A stretch of DNA of 64,000 nucleotides, taken from NCBI GenBank assembly GCA_035999765.1, contig CP108521.1, positions 124,001-188,000 of the forward strand, in the 5' to 3' direction. The position numbers and the translations under genes are program-made. The notes under the pieces are model-generated. The model worked only from the letters and a program-made list of their open reading frames with translations. It was not told the DNA's origin and ran no database searches. This document shows positions 35,195-44,328 of the stretch, in pieces. Numbering within the stretch: the first letter of the stretch is position 1; each line of letters starts with the position of its first letter. This DNA is from Streptomyces sp. NBC_01231. Lineage in GTDB: Bacteria; Actinomycetota; Actinomycetes; Streptomycetales; Streptomycetaceae.

Positions 35195-36028
35195 ATGCCG
35201 CGCTCGTCTTCGTCCATGAGGCTCGGCTCGGGGATCAACCTCGGCAACGCCCTGGACGCCGCCGACGGTGACGAGCACGCGCTTCGGCTGCCGCGGCGGT
35301 ATTCCGACGAGATCAAGGCCGCCGGGTCGACACGGTCCGGTTGCCGGTGGCGTGGTCGTTACACGCCGAACAGACCGCTCCGTACACCATCGGACAGGAC
35401 GCCCGACGCGCAGACGGAGCGGTTTCTGGCCTTGTGGCGGCAGATCGCCCCGCGCTACGCCGATCGTCCAGAGCTTCTCCACTTCGAGTTGCTCAACGAG
35501 CCCCGCGCCGCCATGACCGCGCAGCGGTGGAACGCCCTGCTGCCCCACGCCCTGGCGGCCGTACGGGAATCGAACCCAGAACGCACCGTGCTCATCGGGC
35601 CGGCGGAGATGAACGACATCCGCGCTCTTCCGGAGCTCGAACTGCCCGATGACGACCACTTGGTGGCGACGGTCCCCTACTACGCCCCGTTCGAGTTCAC
35701 CCAGGGCGCGCACTGGGTCGAGAACTCCGCCCCGTGGCTCGGCACGACCTGGGGTGGCGAAGCCGACCGGAAGACCGTGAGCGAGGACCTTGCCGCGGCC
35801 GCGGCCTGGGCAGACGCTCACGCGGTCCCTCTGTTCCTCGGAGAGTTCGGCGCATACGAGCGGGCGGATATGGACTCCCGGGTCCGCTGGACCGCCTGGG
35901 TACGGGAGGAAGCCGAGCGCCTGGGGATAAGCTGGGCCTATTGGGAGTTCGGCACCGACTTCGGTGCGTACGCCCGCGAGACCGACACCTGGCGCGAGCC
36001 CCTGCGACAGGCCTTGATCCCCCAATAG
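35195..36028 (+). pseudogene. Glycoside hydrolase family 5 (cellulase-type) gene with frameshift and internal deletion
   Basis: From ATG 35195: RLGSGINLGNALDAADGDEH, then EIKAAG, after which one T is missing (GGGTCGAC for GGGTTCGAC). The other frame continues DTVRLPVAWSLHAEQTAPYT. The first frame resumes at PDAQTERFLALWRQIAPRYA with the acid/base HFELLNEPR and, near the end, the nucleophile PLFLGEFGAYERAD. The segment between PYTI and PDAQ, which in GH5 holds the VVLNVHHY strand, is missing, so this is more than a sequencing slip. No signal peptide is seen. Confidence 0.75.
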
Positions 36029-36144
36029 CGATCACGTCTCGAGATGGCTCCGGTGGTCGCGAGCAAGAGGAGCGGACAGCGCTCCAGCCGTGCGGCATGA
36101 AAAGCGGTTGCTGCGCCGACGGCCGACCAGGAGGATCCCCTTCC

Positions 36145-36948
36145 GTGACGATGACCAACGATGGACCGCAAGCGGGCAACGGCCGCTCTTCCGACTCCCG
36201 CCGCCCGATCGCCCTGGTCACCGGTGTGGGTCGAACCGTTGGCATAGGGGCGGGCATCGCCCGTCAGCTGGCGGCCTCAGGCTGGGACATCGCCTTCAGT
36301 CATTGGACCGCCTACGACGAGCGCATGCCGTGGGGCATCGAGACCGGGGCCGTTGGCGCGATCGAACGAGACCTCGCCGAGCAGGGCGCGGCCACCGCGG
36401 GCGTCGAGGCGGACCTGACCGACACGGATACTCCCGTCCATATTTTCGACGAAGCTGAGCGCCGGCTGGGCGGCGTCACTGCTTTGGTGATGTGCCACTG
36501 CGAGTCGATCGACTCCGGCTTGCTCGACACCACCGTCGACAGCTTCGACCGGCACTTCGCTGTCAACGCTCGCGCCACCTGGCTGCTGATTCGTGAATTC
36601 GGGCGGCGCTTCAGCAGCGCCCACGGAACGGGACGCATCATCAGCCTCACCAGCGACCACACCGTGGGCAACCTTCCTTACGGCGCGAGCAAGGGCGCTC
36701 TGGATCGCATCACCCTGGCCGCGGCTCACGAGTTCGCCCACCTCGGCATCACTGCCAACGTCATCAACCCTGGCCCGGTCGACACGGGCTGGATGTCGGA
36801 CGAGATACGGGTGAGCGGCATCCGCCAGACGCCGTTGGGCCGGCTCGGCACGCCGCAGGACACCGCCAACCTCGTGGACTTCCTGTGCTCCTCTCAAGGC
36901 CAGTGGATCAACGGCCAACTCCTGCTGAGCAATGGAGGTTTCGCCTAG
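36145..36948 (+). CDS. Short-chain dehydrogenase/reductase
   Basis: A 267-aa SDR. GTG 36145 follows AGGAGGATCC. The cofactor motif is LVTGVGRTVGIGAGIARQLA (residues 19-38) and the catalytic set is S/T in SLTSDHTVG with Y-x3-K (PYGASKGALDR). The C-terminus is FLCSSQGQWINGQLLLSNGG, typical of 3-oxoacyl-ACP-reductase-like SDRs. It is the first of three co-oriented genes (methyltransferase at 36995, NUDIX at 37875), so it may act in modification of the same small molecule. Confidence 0.87.
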   Translation: MTMTNDGPQAGNGRSSDSRRPIALVTGVGRTVGIGAGIARQLAASGWDIAFSHWTAYDERMPWGIETGAVGAIERDLAEQGAATAGVEADLTDTDTPVHIFDEAERRLGGVTALVMCHCESIDSGLLDTTVDSFDRHFAVNARATWLLIREFGRRFSSAHGTGRIISLTSDHTVGNLPYGASKGALDRITLAAAHEFAHLGITANVINPGPVDTGWMSDEIRVSGIRQTPLGRLGTPQDTANLVDFLCSSQGQWINGQLLLSNGGFA

Positions 36949-36994
36949 TGCTCGAAAGGGTCCACCGGCCCCGCCGGGTGTCTGGCGTTCTCCC

Positions 36995-37804
36995 ATGAAC
37001 GATCACGGTGCTGATCATGCCTTCACGTCGGTGGACACGCAGCCCCGGCCCTCCGAGTGGGTTCACGTTCTGGACCGGTTGGGTGCGGAGCCGTTCTACG
37101 CCGCCTACAAGGAGCGATTGCAGGAGTTCCTGCGTGCCGAGGCCGGCGGACTGTTCCTCGAGGTCGGAGCGGGTACCGGGGACGACGCTGTGGCCCTGCG
37201 CTCGCGCTGCGGGGCCGAGGTCGTCGCGGTCGACAGTTCCATGACGATGATCGCGCAGGCGCGGAAGCGAGGACTGCCACGCGCCGCTGTCGCGGACGGG
37301 CACCGGCTGCCGTTCTCAGCGGGCCAGTTCGACGGCGCATGGGCCGACCGGGTCCTGCAGCACGTCGCCGACCCCGTGCGGGTGCTGGACGAGCTGCTGC
37401 GGGTGGTCCGCCCCGGCGGCCGGGTCGCGTTGGCAGACCCGGACTACGACACCCAGGTACTCGACATCGACGACCAGGAGCTCGCCCGCCGGGTGCTGCG
37501 CTTCCGGGCCGACGTGGGCCTGCGCAACGGCTCGCTGGCCCACCGGCACGCCGGGCTGCTCGCGGCCCGCGGCCTGAACGACATCACGGTGGAAGCCCGG
37601 ACCCTGGTCGTGCGCGACCCGTCGGCGGCCGACAACGTCATGGGCCTGCGCACCTGGGCACACACCGCCGCGGCCCGGGGCTACCTCGACCCCATGGACG
37701 CGGACCGGTTCGTGGCCCAGTTCGACGATGCCGTGCGCGCGGGTCGCTTCACATACGCCGTCACGTTCTTCCTGACCGCCGGCACACAGCCCACGTCAGA
37801 ATGA
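36995..37804 (+). CDS. SAM-dependent class I methyltransferase
   Basis: A 269-aa enzyme. Motif I is LFLEVGAGTGDDAVAL (about residues 53-68), post-I is VVAVDSSMTMIAQA, and motif IV/VI is WADRVLQHVADPVRVLDELL with VRPGGRVALADPD, the Methyltransf_11 arrangement. It starts at ATG 36995, 46 bp after the SDR stop, so probably the same transcript. The acceptor is unknown. Confidence 0.87.
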   Translation: MNDHGADHAFTSVDTQPRPSEWVHVLDRLGAEPFYAAYKERLQEFLRAEAGGLFLEVGAGTGDDAVALRSRCGAEVVAVDSSMTMIAQARKRGLPRAAVADGHRLPFSAGQFDGAWADRVLQHVADPVRVLDELLRVVRPGGRVALADPDYDTQVLDIDDQELARRVLRFRADVGLRNGSLAHRHAGLLAARGLNDITVEARTLVVRDPSAADNVMGLRTWAHTAAARGYLDPMDADRFVAQFDDAVRAGRFTYAVTFFLTAGTQPTSE

Positions 37805-37874
37805 CCATGGAGACATCGATGCACTCATCCTCCCGACAGCAGCAGTACCAACAGCGCGAAAGCGTGCGCAGCAG

Positions 37875-38360
37875 GTGACGGGCCACCTGGTCCCGCGCCC
37901 CGGCGCCCGCGTCGTACTCGTCGACGACGCCGACCGGATTCTGCTGTTCTCCAGCCACAACCGGTACGACGGCACTACCCGCTGGTACACCCCCGGCGGC
38001 GGTCTGCGCCCCGGCGAGAGCCACCAACACGCAGCACTGCGGGAACTGCGGGAGGAAACCGGGCTGATCGATGTGACCCTGGGCCCAGAGGTGTGGCGAG
38101 GACGCCCTTGGACCACGGTGCGCGACGGCGTCACATACGAGGTCCGGCAGCGCTACTACCTGGTCCGCAACCCCGCCTTCGAGATCAGCACCACCGGGTT
38201 CGAGGACTTCGAGAAGGCCGGCATCACCGGCCACCACTGGTGGACAGCAAAGGAACTGGCGGCAACCACCGATCTTCTGCGCCCCACCGGACTACCGCGA
38301 CTGCTGGCCGCTCTCCTCGCCGACGGCCCTCCCCGTCGGCCAGTCACCGTCGACGGCTGA
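37875..38360 (+). CDS. NUDIX hydrolase
   Basis: A 161-aa protein from GTG 37875. The Nudix box GGGLRPGESHQHAALRELRE-ETGL is complete (G-x5-E-x7-REVxEE-x-G type; about residues 41-64), so Mg-dependent cleavage of a nucleoside diphosphate derivative is expected. HWWTAKELAATTDLLRPTGL follows the catalytic fold. It closes the SDR-methyltransferase-NUDIX cluster, 70 bp after the methyltransferase. Confidence 0.88.
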   Translation: MTGHLVPRPGARVVLVDDADRILLFSSHNRYDGTTRWYTPGGGLRPGESHQHAALRELREETGLIDVTLGPEVWRGRPWTTVRDGVTYEVRQRYYLVRNPAFEISTTGFEDFEKAGITGHHWWTAKELAATTDLLRPTGLPRLLAALLADGPPRRPVTVDG

Positions 38361-38423
38361 CCGAAGACGCCCTGGAATGTGCCTGCGAGCTCCAGCAGGT
38401 CCTGGCGCATGCACCGTGCCGCG

Positions 38424-38449
38424 CCCCCGCCCCGCCCCGCCCCGCCCCG
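38424..38449. repeat. CCCCG tandem repeat
   Basis: About five tandem CCCCG units follow the NUDIX gene. A simple repeat of this kind can slip in replication or form structured DNA; no coding role is seen. Confidence 0.6.
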
Positions 38450-38590
38450 GCGGACGCCTGGTCGAGCGCGGAGAGCCTATGAGGGCTTCCCAGACCTCAC
38501 CTCCCCCGGATGAACGAGGGCGCGGCGGATCACGGACTTCGCGGCACACATGAATTGAGGCGAGACGGCTCGTCTCGTTATGGCGAGGGC

Positions 38591-38614
38591 ATGGCTTTCC
38601 TCTTCTTCGTCTGA
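38591..38614 (+). CDS. Seven-codon leader ORF ahead of the ABC-F gene
   Basis: ATG GCT TTC CTC TTC TTC GTC TGA encodes MAFLFFV, preceded by GGCGAGGGC. It lies 67 bp before the ABC-F start, with GC-rich hairpin-forming sequence around it (CGAGACGGCTCGTCTCG at 38561-38577). ABC-F resistance genes are often induced by ribosome stalling on such short leaders, so this is a candidate attenuator. Confidence 0.45.
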   Translation: MAFLFFV

Positions 38615-38681
38615 GTCCGGGCACGGCCGATGCCGCCGTTCCTGCTGCCCGTAGACCCTTCGCATGCCCAGGGAAAGTCCT

Positions 38682-39224
38682 ATGCGCGACCGCGCCCATA
38701 CTGCCGTGCCCACCGTCGCCCCCGCTGCTGTGGCGCAGCTGTCCGTCAGGGACGTCACCAAGTCCTACGGCACCCGGACCGTCCTCGACCAGGTCTGTTT
38801 CACCGTCCGTCCGGGCGAGAAGGCGGCCGTCATCGGCGAGAACGGCTCCGGCAAGTCGACCCTGCTGCGGCTGCTCGCCGCCGCCGAGCTGCCGGACGCG
38901 GGGGAGATCACCGTCCGCTTCCCCGGCGGCACCGGCCACCTCACCCAGACCCTCGACCTCGGCGCGGACCGCACCGTGCAGGACGCCGTCGATCTCGCTC
39001 TCGCCGAACTGCGCGACATGGAGCGCCAGTTACGCGTGGCAGAGGAGTCCCTCGGCGAGGCAGCGGAAGCAGATCTCGCCGCGTACGGCGAACTGCCGCA
39101 CCCAGACGACCTGGCCGCCCTCGCGCGCCGCCAGCAGGGTGAGCTGGATGTGCCACGCCGGCTCGCCAGCGGCTTGCGATCCGGACCTGCTCATGGCGTC
39201 CATCAACCCGCGACCCGTGAGTGA
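38682..39224 (+). pseudogene. ABC-F ribosome-protection ATPase, truncated after the first ATPase start
   Basis: From ATG 38682: LSVRDVTKSYGTRTVLDQVC, Walker A GENGSGKSTLLRLL (about residue 60) and TQTLDLGADRTVQDAVDLAL. The frame stays coding-like to AEADLAAYGELPHPDDLAAL and then ends in unrelated sequence by 39224. Full ABC-F proteins are about 550 aa with two ATPase domains, an interdomain linker and LSGG signatures. Here only about 145 family residues remain, so the product is almost certainly inactive. Confidence 0.8.
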
Positions 39225-39234
39225 ACGGTACTGA

Positions 39235-39441
39235 TTATCCGGCGGCTTCGGTCGGCTCGTCCTCGGGTTTGTCGGGGTAGACCAGTTGCGCGGCACCGCC
39301 GATCACCACGAAACAACTCAGCAAGACACCGAAACGTACGAACCTCGCAACCCCCTCCCAATCGGAAGGAGGCCCCAGAACCAGCCAGAACGCGAGAGCC
39401 ATCGCCGCAAGCACAATCGCCACGCCAAGTAACCGACGCAC
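39235..39441 (-). CDS. Small two-helix membrane protein
   Basis: A 68-aa product with two hydrophobic segments (LLGVAIVLAAMALAFWLVL and FVRFGVLLSCFVVIGGAAQL) and an acidic tail (PDKPEDEPTEAAG). The minus-strand start at 39441 follows AGGAGAAGGGAAC, a strong ribosome binding site. Function unknown. Confidence 0.65.
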   Translation of the reverse strand: MRRLLGVAIVLAAMALAFWLVLGPPSDWEGVARFVRFGVLLSCFVVIGGAAQLVYPDKPEDEPTEAAG

Positions 39442-39555
39442 CCCATGTTCCCTTCTCCTAGATCAACAATCAGCCGTCTGCTCTACTGATCGGAAACTTC
39501 AGGAAAGTGAAGGGCGGGCCGGACTCCCGGGCGGTCATTGCGACTTGGGGACGAT

Positions 39556-39607
39556 GGCGACGCCCCGGACCGCCACAGAGGACTCCGTGGCGGTCCGGGG
39601 CGTCGCC
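39556..39607. terminator. 21-bp perfect hairpin terminator
   Basis: GGCGACGCCCCGGACCGCCAC (39556-39576) pairs perfectly with 39587-39607 over a 10-base loop. It lies 43 bp downstream of the lipoprotein gene read from the right. Confidence 0.8.
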
Positions 39608-39650
39608 GGCCTCGATCCTTGATGGCTGTCTCATGACCTCCAGAACTGCG

Positions 39651-40139
39651 TCAGGACGGTTTCTGGTATCCCGGACGCCAACCGACTGACAAGCCCCAGT
39701 GGACTCCGGCGCCGGCCGTGATCGTGATCCTGACGTGCCGCTTGGTGCTGCCCAACCCGATCTCGTTGTACGTCGTTGAGGGCGTGGCCGCGCATGGGAT
39801 GGCGTAGGTGGCCACGTTCCCGATGCGTATGGTCGTCTTCCCCTCGCCGCTGCATTCGGTCGCCACAGCAACGGTCCCGGCCTTGATGCTCTGGATCATG
39901 GCCGCCTCCTCTGAACCTGTCCTGTCTGCCAGGCGAATGAGAGCTTTGGCCGAGCCGGAGATGTCAGGCGGAGTTTTCGTCAGGTCAATGACAGGAGAGG
40001 CATCGGCGGGGGTCGCGGCGGCGTTTGCGGTTTGGTCCGGTGACCGCCGGCTGTTGTGCGCTGTACAGCCCGCGATGAGTGGAACGCCCGCCGCCAGGGC
40101 GATCGTCACTGCCGTGCAGGCTCTCCTCAGCTTTGCCAT
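39651..40139 (-). CDS. Secreted lipoprotein, unknown function
   Basis: A 162-aa protein. The signal peptide is KLRRACTAVTIALAAGVPLI with lipobox AGC at about residue 25, so it should be anchored outside the membrane. A disordered Ser/Pro/Ala linker follows, and then a beta-rich domain (AGTVAVATECSGEGKTTIRI, YAIPCAATPSTTYN, HVRITITAGAGVHWGLSVGW). I do not recognise the domain. Its start lies inside the end of an upstream remnant that shows similar beta-rich, Cys-containing features. Confidence 0.65.
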   Translation of the reverse strand: MAKLRRACTAVTIALAAGVPLIAGCTAHNSRRSPDQTANAAATPADASPVIDLTKTPPDISGSAKALIRLADRTGSEEAAMIQSIKAGTVAVATECSGEGKTTIRIGNVATYAIPCAATPSTTYNEIGLGSTKRHVRITITAGAGVHWGLSVGWRPGYQKPS

Positions 40140-40480
40140 GTGTACCAGCCGACGGTGTAAGGCGTGCAGGAGACGATCTGGTGGAGTGAGACCTTTAGCG
40201 ATCCGCTCAGACTGATGCCGACGGTCCCCGAAGTCTCAGCAGTGAACGTGGCGCTCTCCTTATTGCTGGTGCCGTTGCAGTTGGACTGGAAGGGCGAGGA
40301 CGGAGCCAGTGATGGCGTTGCAGACGCTCACCGCGCCCTGGTCGCCGGGCTGGGCGATCACCAGAGTGGAGGCGTTCGCCTGGAAGTACAACAGCCACCT
40401 GTTCAAATAATGCTCGAATGGGCAAAAATTGACGTTTTTCGAGCCCCGACGCTGAAAGCCGAATGCGCTGTGCACCCACT
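40127..40480 (-). pseudogene. Frameshifted secreted-protein remnant
   Basis: One minus-strand frame reads LQANASTLVIAQPGDQGAVS then VCNAITGS. Another continues FQSNCNGTSNKESATFTAET and SGTVGISLSGSLKVSLHQIV then SCTPYTVGWYTWQS, stopping at 40127 inside the next gene. Both pieces look like one extracellular beta-rich protein with Cys residues. The frame change near 40300 and the lack of a start make it broken. Confidence 0.45.
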
Positions 40481-40535
40481 ACGGTGAACAAATATCAGGG
40501 ACTTGTGAGAGGGCAGCGGGCGAGGGCGGTCGTGG

Positions 40536-40907
40536 TCAGCCTTCGTGCGCGGTGATGGCGTAACCCTCGGGGCCGATGAATGTGAACATCCTGCCGAACG
40601 GGCCGTCCTGGGGTGCTTTGACGATGGGGATCTGTGCGGTGTGGAGCTGGTCGTGCAGTTCCTGCGCGTTGCTGGTCCGGAACCACAGGGCGACTCCGAG
40701 GCCGGGCCGCTCGACGGCGTCCAGATCGACTCCCGGCAGAGGCTCGCGGACGGCGAACGGGACCGGTGCGGTGGCGAACACGACGGCGCCGGGCGGCGAG
40801 GCAGGCGCCCGGCGCAGCCCGAGTCGCTCCTCGTAGAAGGCGGCGGCCGCTTCGACATCGCGTACCTGTAGGGCGATGAAGTCCGGCCCGCTGACGGTGG
40901 CGGTCAT
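40536..40907 (-). CDS. VOC-family protein next to a MarR regulator
   Basis: A 123-aa VOC protein: FIALQVRDVEAAAAFYEERL (residues 10-29), VALWFRTSNAQELHDQLHTA and MFTFIGPEGYAITAHEG. Such proteins can be isomerases, dioxygenases or drug-binding resistance proteins. It is divergent from a MarR gene and shares its operator, so it is probably induced by a phenolic or drug-like ligand. Confidence 0.87.
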   Translation of the reverse strand: MTATVSGPDFIALQVRDVEAAAAFYEERLGLRRAPASPPGAVVFATAPVPFAVREPLPGVDLDAVERPGLGVALWFRTSNAQELHDQLHTAQIPIVKAPQDGPFGRMFTFIGPEGYAITAHEG

Positions 40908-40930
40908 GAGTACCCCTCGATCCTTTTATG

Positions 40931-40991
40931 TGTCAGGACTTTGACATGGCGAAGTTAGACGGCGGCGTCCACGCATGTCAAACTCCTGACA
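40931..40991. promoter_or_regulatory. Long inverted-repeat operator between VOC and MarR genes
   Basis: TGTCAGGACTTTGACATG (40931-40948) is matched in inverse by CATGTCAAACTCCTGACA (40974-40991) with one mismatch in 18. Each arm itself contains TGTCA and TGACA half-sites. The position between divergent genes fits MarR binding. Confidence 0.75.
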
Positions 40992-41452
40992 TGCATGATG
41001 GGACCCCCTCCAGCCCGGCCCCGCCGCCCGCCGACGTGACCGAACGCCTGGGCTACCGCCTCAAGCGCGCGGCCGCGGCCCTGCGCACCGCGATGGACAG
41101 AGCGCTGCGCCAGTACGGCCTGACCGTGCCGCAGTACGCCTGCCTCGAACTCCTCGACCAACAGCCCGGTCTGTCCAACGCCGAACTGGCCCGCGGCACC
41201 TTCGTCACACGGCAGTCCATGAACGTCGTCCTTCGCGGGCTGCAGGACGCCGGCCTCATCACCCGCCCGGCCACCACCGACCACGGCCGCGCCCTACCCG
41301 CGCACCTCACCCCGGAAGGCCACCACCGTCTCGCCGCCGCACGCTCCGCCGTCTACGCCATCGACGAGCGCATGACCAACTCCGTCCCCGAACAACGACT
41401 CACCCGACTCCTCACCGATCTCGACCACATGACAGCAGCACTCGACGAGTAA
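40991..41452 (+). CDS. MarR-family regulator
   Basis: A 153-aa protein from ATG 40991. The winged helix is RQYGLTVPQYACLELLDQQP, LSNAELARGTFVTRQSMNVV, LRGLQDAGLITRPATTDHGR. The dimer helices are at both ends. It lies divergent to the VOC gene across an inverted-repeat operator that reaches the start codon, so it is likely autoregulated. Confidence 0.88.
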   Translation: MHDGTPSSPAPPPADVTERLGYRLKRAAAALRTAMDRALRQYGLTVPQYACLELLDQQPGLSNAELARGTFVTRQSMNVVLRGLQDAGLITRPATTDHGRALPAHLTPEGHHRLAAARSAVYAIDERMTNSVPEQRLTRLLTDLDHMTAALDE

Positions 41453-41505
41453 CGACCGCACCGCACCAGCACCAGGTCGACCAAAAGGCGAGTTTCCGCA
41501 ACTGG

Positions 41506-44102
41506 GTGGGATTCCCCGCGAGATCACCTGGGCCCCCGCAGGGTGCCCGGGGCACGATCGTGTCCGCCACCGGGTCCGGGAAGACGTTCACGGCTGCCGC
41601 GTGCGCGCTGGAGTGCCTCCCGCGCGGCCGGATCCTCGTGACCGTGCCAACCCTGGACCTGCTCGTGCAGACAGCCCAGGCGTGGCGCCTGCTCGGGCAT
41701 CGCGTTCCAATGGTCGCGGTCTGCTCGCTGGAGAACGATCCGGTGCTCAACGAGTTGGGGGTGCGCACCACCACCAACCCGATCCAGTGGCGCTGTGGGC
41801 GGGGTCGGGGCCCGTGGTCGTGTTCGCCACGTACGCCTCCCTGGTGGATCGCGAGGACTTCGACGACCCGATGGACACGATGGCCGGCGGAAGGTCCGCG
41901 GGCCGCTGGAGGCCGCTCTGGCGGGCGGGGAACGCCTCTACGGGCAGCGGATGGGCGGCTTCTGCCTCGCCATCATCGACGAAGCCCACGGCACCGCAGG
42001 TGATCTCGGCAGGCCCTGGGCGGCGATCCACGACAACACCCGCATCCCGGCGGACTTCCGGCTCTATATGACCGCGACCCCCGCATCCTCGCGGCGCCCC
42101 GGCCGCAGAAGGGCTCGGCCGGCCAGGAGCTGGAGATCGCCTCGATGGGCCAGGACTCCGAAACCTACGGGCCATGGCTTGCCGAACTCGGACTGAGCGA
42201 AAGCATCGAACGGGGCATCCTCGCCGGCTTCGAGATCGACGTCCTGGAGATCCACGACCCCTCCCCCGCCCTCGGAGAGTCCGAGGAGGCCCAGCGGGGC
42301 CGGCGCCTTGCGCTCCCGCAGACCGCGCTCCTGGAGCACGCGGCGAGATGGAACCTGCGCACCGTCATGACCTTCCACCAGAAGGTCGGGGAGGCCGCCG
42401 CGTTCGCGGAGCAGCTGCCGAAGACGGCCGCGGAGCTGTACGTGAACGACGCCTCCGACGACGACCTGGCGCAGGCGGAGAAGCTGTTGAAGTCGTCGAT
42501 CGACGCGCAGTTCTACGAGCTCGAGGCCGGCCGCCCCGTGCCGCCGGGCCGCGTGTGGTCGGCGTGGCTGTGCGGCGACCACCTCGTCAGTGAACGGCGG
42601 GAAGCTTTGCGGCAGTTCGCAGGCGGCATCGATGCTGCCGACCGCCGGGTCCACCGCGCGTTCCTCGCAAGCTGCCGCGTGCTCGGGGAAGGCGTGGACA
42701 TCACCGGCGAGCGGGGCGTGGTGCTTCGCCGACACCCGCGGCTCCCAGGTCGAGATCGTCCAGAACATCGGCCGCGCGCTCAGGCTCAACCGCGACGGCT
42801 CCACAGAGGTCGCCCGCATCATCGTGCCGGTCCTCCTGGAGCCCGTCGAGGACTCGACCGACATGGTCGCCTCCGCCTCGTTGCGCCCCCGGAGCCGTCC
42901 TTCAGGGCCTGCGCTCGCACGATGAACGCCTCGTCGAGCAGCTCGCCTCCCGCGCCCTCACCCACGGACAGCGCACAGTGCACATCCGGCGCGACGAGGA
43001 CGGGCGGATCGTCGCAGCCGGCGGCAAGGTGGGCGAGGGCCAGCAGCAGGACGACACCGACGGTGCGGTCGAGTCCGCGCTGCTCCGCTTTTCTTCCCCC
43101 AGGGACGCGGGGACCATCGCGGCCTTCCTCCGTACGCGGGTGTACCGGCCGGAATCCCTGGTCTGGCTGGAGGGCTACCAGGCCCTCATCCGCTGACGGA
43201 AGGAGAAACACATCACCGGCCTCTACGCCGTCCCCTACGACGTCGAGGTCGAAGTCGGGGCGACCAAGGCGTTTCCGCTTGGGCGATGGGTCCACCAGCA
43301 GCGAAAGGCGCTCCGGACCGGTGAGCTGGAGCCGCGCCGCAAGGAGCTGCTGGACGCCCGTGAGGCCGGGATGGTGTGGGAGCCCGGCGAAGAGGCGTGG
43401 GAGACCAAGCTCGCCGCGCTGCGCTCCTACCGGCGGGCCACCGGGCACCTCGCCCCGCGTCAGGACGCGGTCTGGGGCGAGGGCGACGCTATGGTGCCGG
43501 TCGGTCAGCACATGGCCAACCTCCGCCGGAAAGGCGGCCTCGGAAAGGACCTGGAGCGGGCAGCGGAGCGCGCGCGGCAACTGGCCGCGATCGACCCGGA
43601 CTGGAACTGCCCCTGGCCACTGGACTGGCAACGCCACCACCGCGTCCTCGCCGACCTGGTCGACGCCGACGGCAGCCTCCCTGACATCGCACCCGGCGTA
43701 CTGATGGACGGCGACGACATCGGACGGTGGCTGAAGCGGCAGAAACAGCCGGGCACCTGGACGCAGCTGTCGAGCGAGCAGCAGGAGCGGGTGTCCCAGC
43801 TGGGCGTGATGCCCGTCCAGGCGCCGTCTCCCGCCCCTGCGGCACAGCGTGCGCCGAAGAAGGGCCCGAGCAAGGCGGAGCAAGCGTTCCAGCGCGGACT
43901 GACCGCCCTCGCCCAGTGGGTGGAACGGGAAGGCGGCCGACCTTTGCCGCGCGGCCACGCTGAGGAGATCGCGGTCGAGGGCGAGACGGAGCCGACAATC
44001 GTGAAGCTCGGTGTGTGGGTCTCCAACACCAAATCGAGGCGCGACAAGCTCACCCAGGAGCAACTGGACGCACTACGGAAGCTGGGCATGCGGTGGGCGT
44101 AA
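41506..44102 (+). pseudogene. DEAD/DEAH helicase with Helicase-Associated repeats, multiply frameshifted
   Basis: Pieces in changing frames form one protein: GTIVSATGSGKTFTAAACAL (Walker A), LAIIDEAHGTAGDLG (DEAH), LYMTATPAS, TVMTFHQKVGEAAAF, SQVEIVQNIGRALRLNRDG (motif VI, near 42755), then two or more Helicase-Associated repeats (EEAWETKLAALRSYRRATGH, AIDPDWNCPWPLDWQRHHRV). The frame must change near 41790, 42090, 42720 and 42890, and an in-frame stop lies at 43195. The 3' part (43371-44102) is one clean 243-codon frame. Such helicases are common near Streptomyces chromosome ends and on mobile elements. Confidence 0.8.
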
Positions 44103-44328
44103 TGATCGTGGGGTGGAGGCTGCGCGTGGATGGCAGAGCCAGGGCTGGTTCGATCGTCGTAGAACTCTTGCCGGCGTCGTAGAACGCAACATTGGTCAAG
44201 GAGGCGGAGGCGGAGGCGTTGAGGTCCCGCGTCGACCGACTCCTCACGGCCGCGACGGAGGCCGCCGCACTGCCCCACGACGAGCCCGGGGGCCGGCCGC
44301 CGCACGCTGTTCGCTAGCATCCCTGCGC

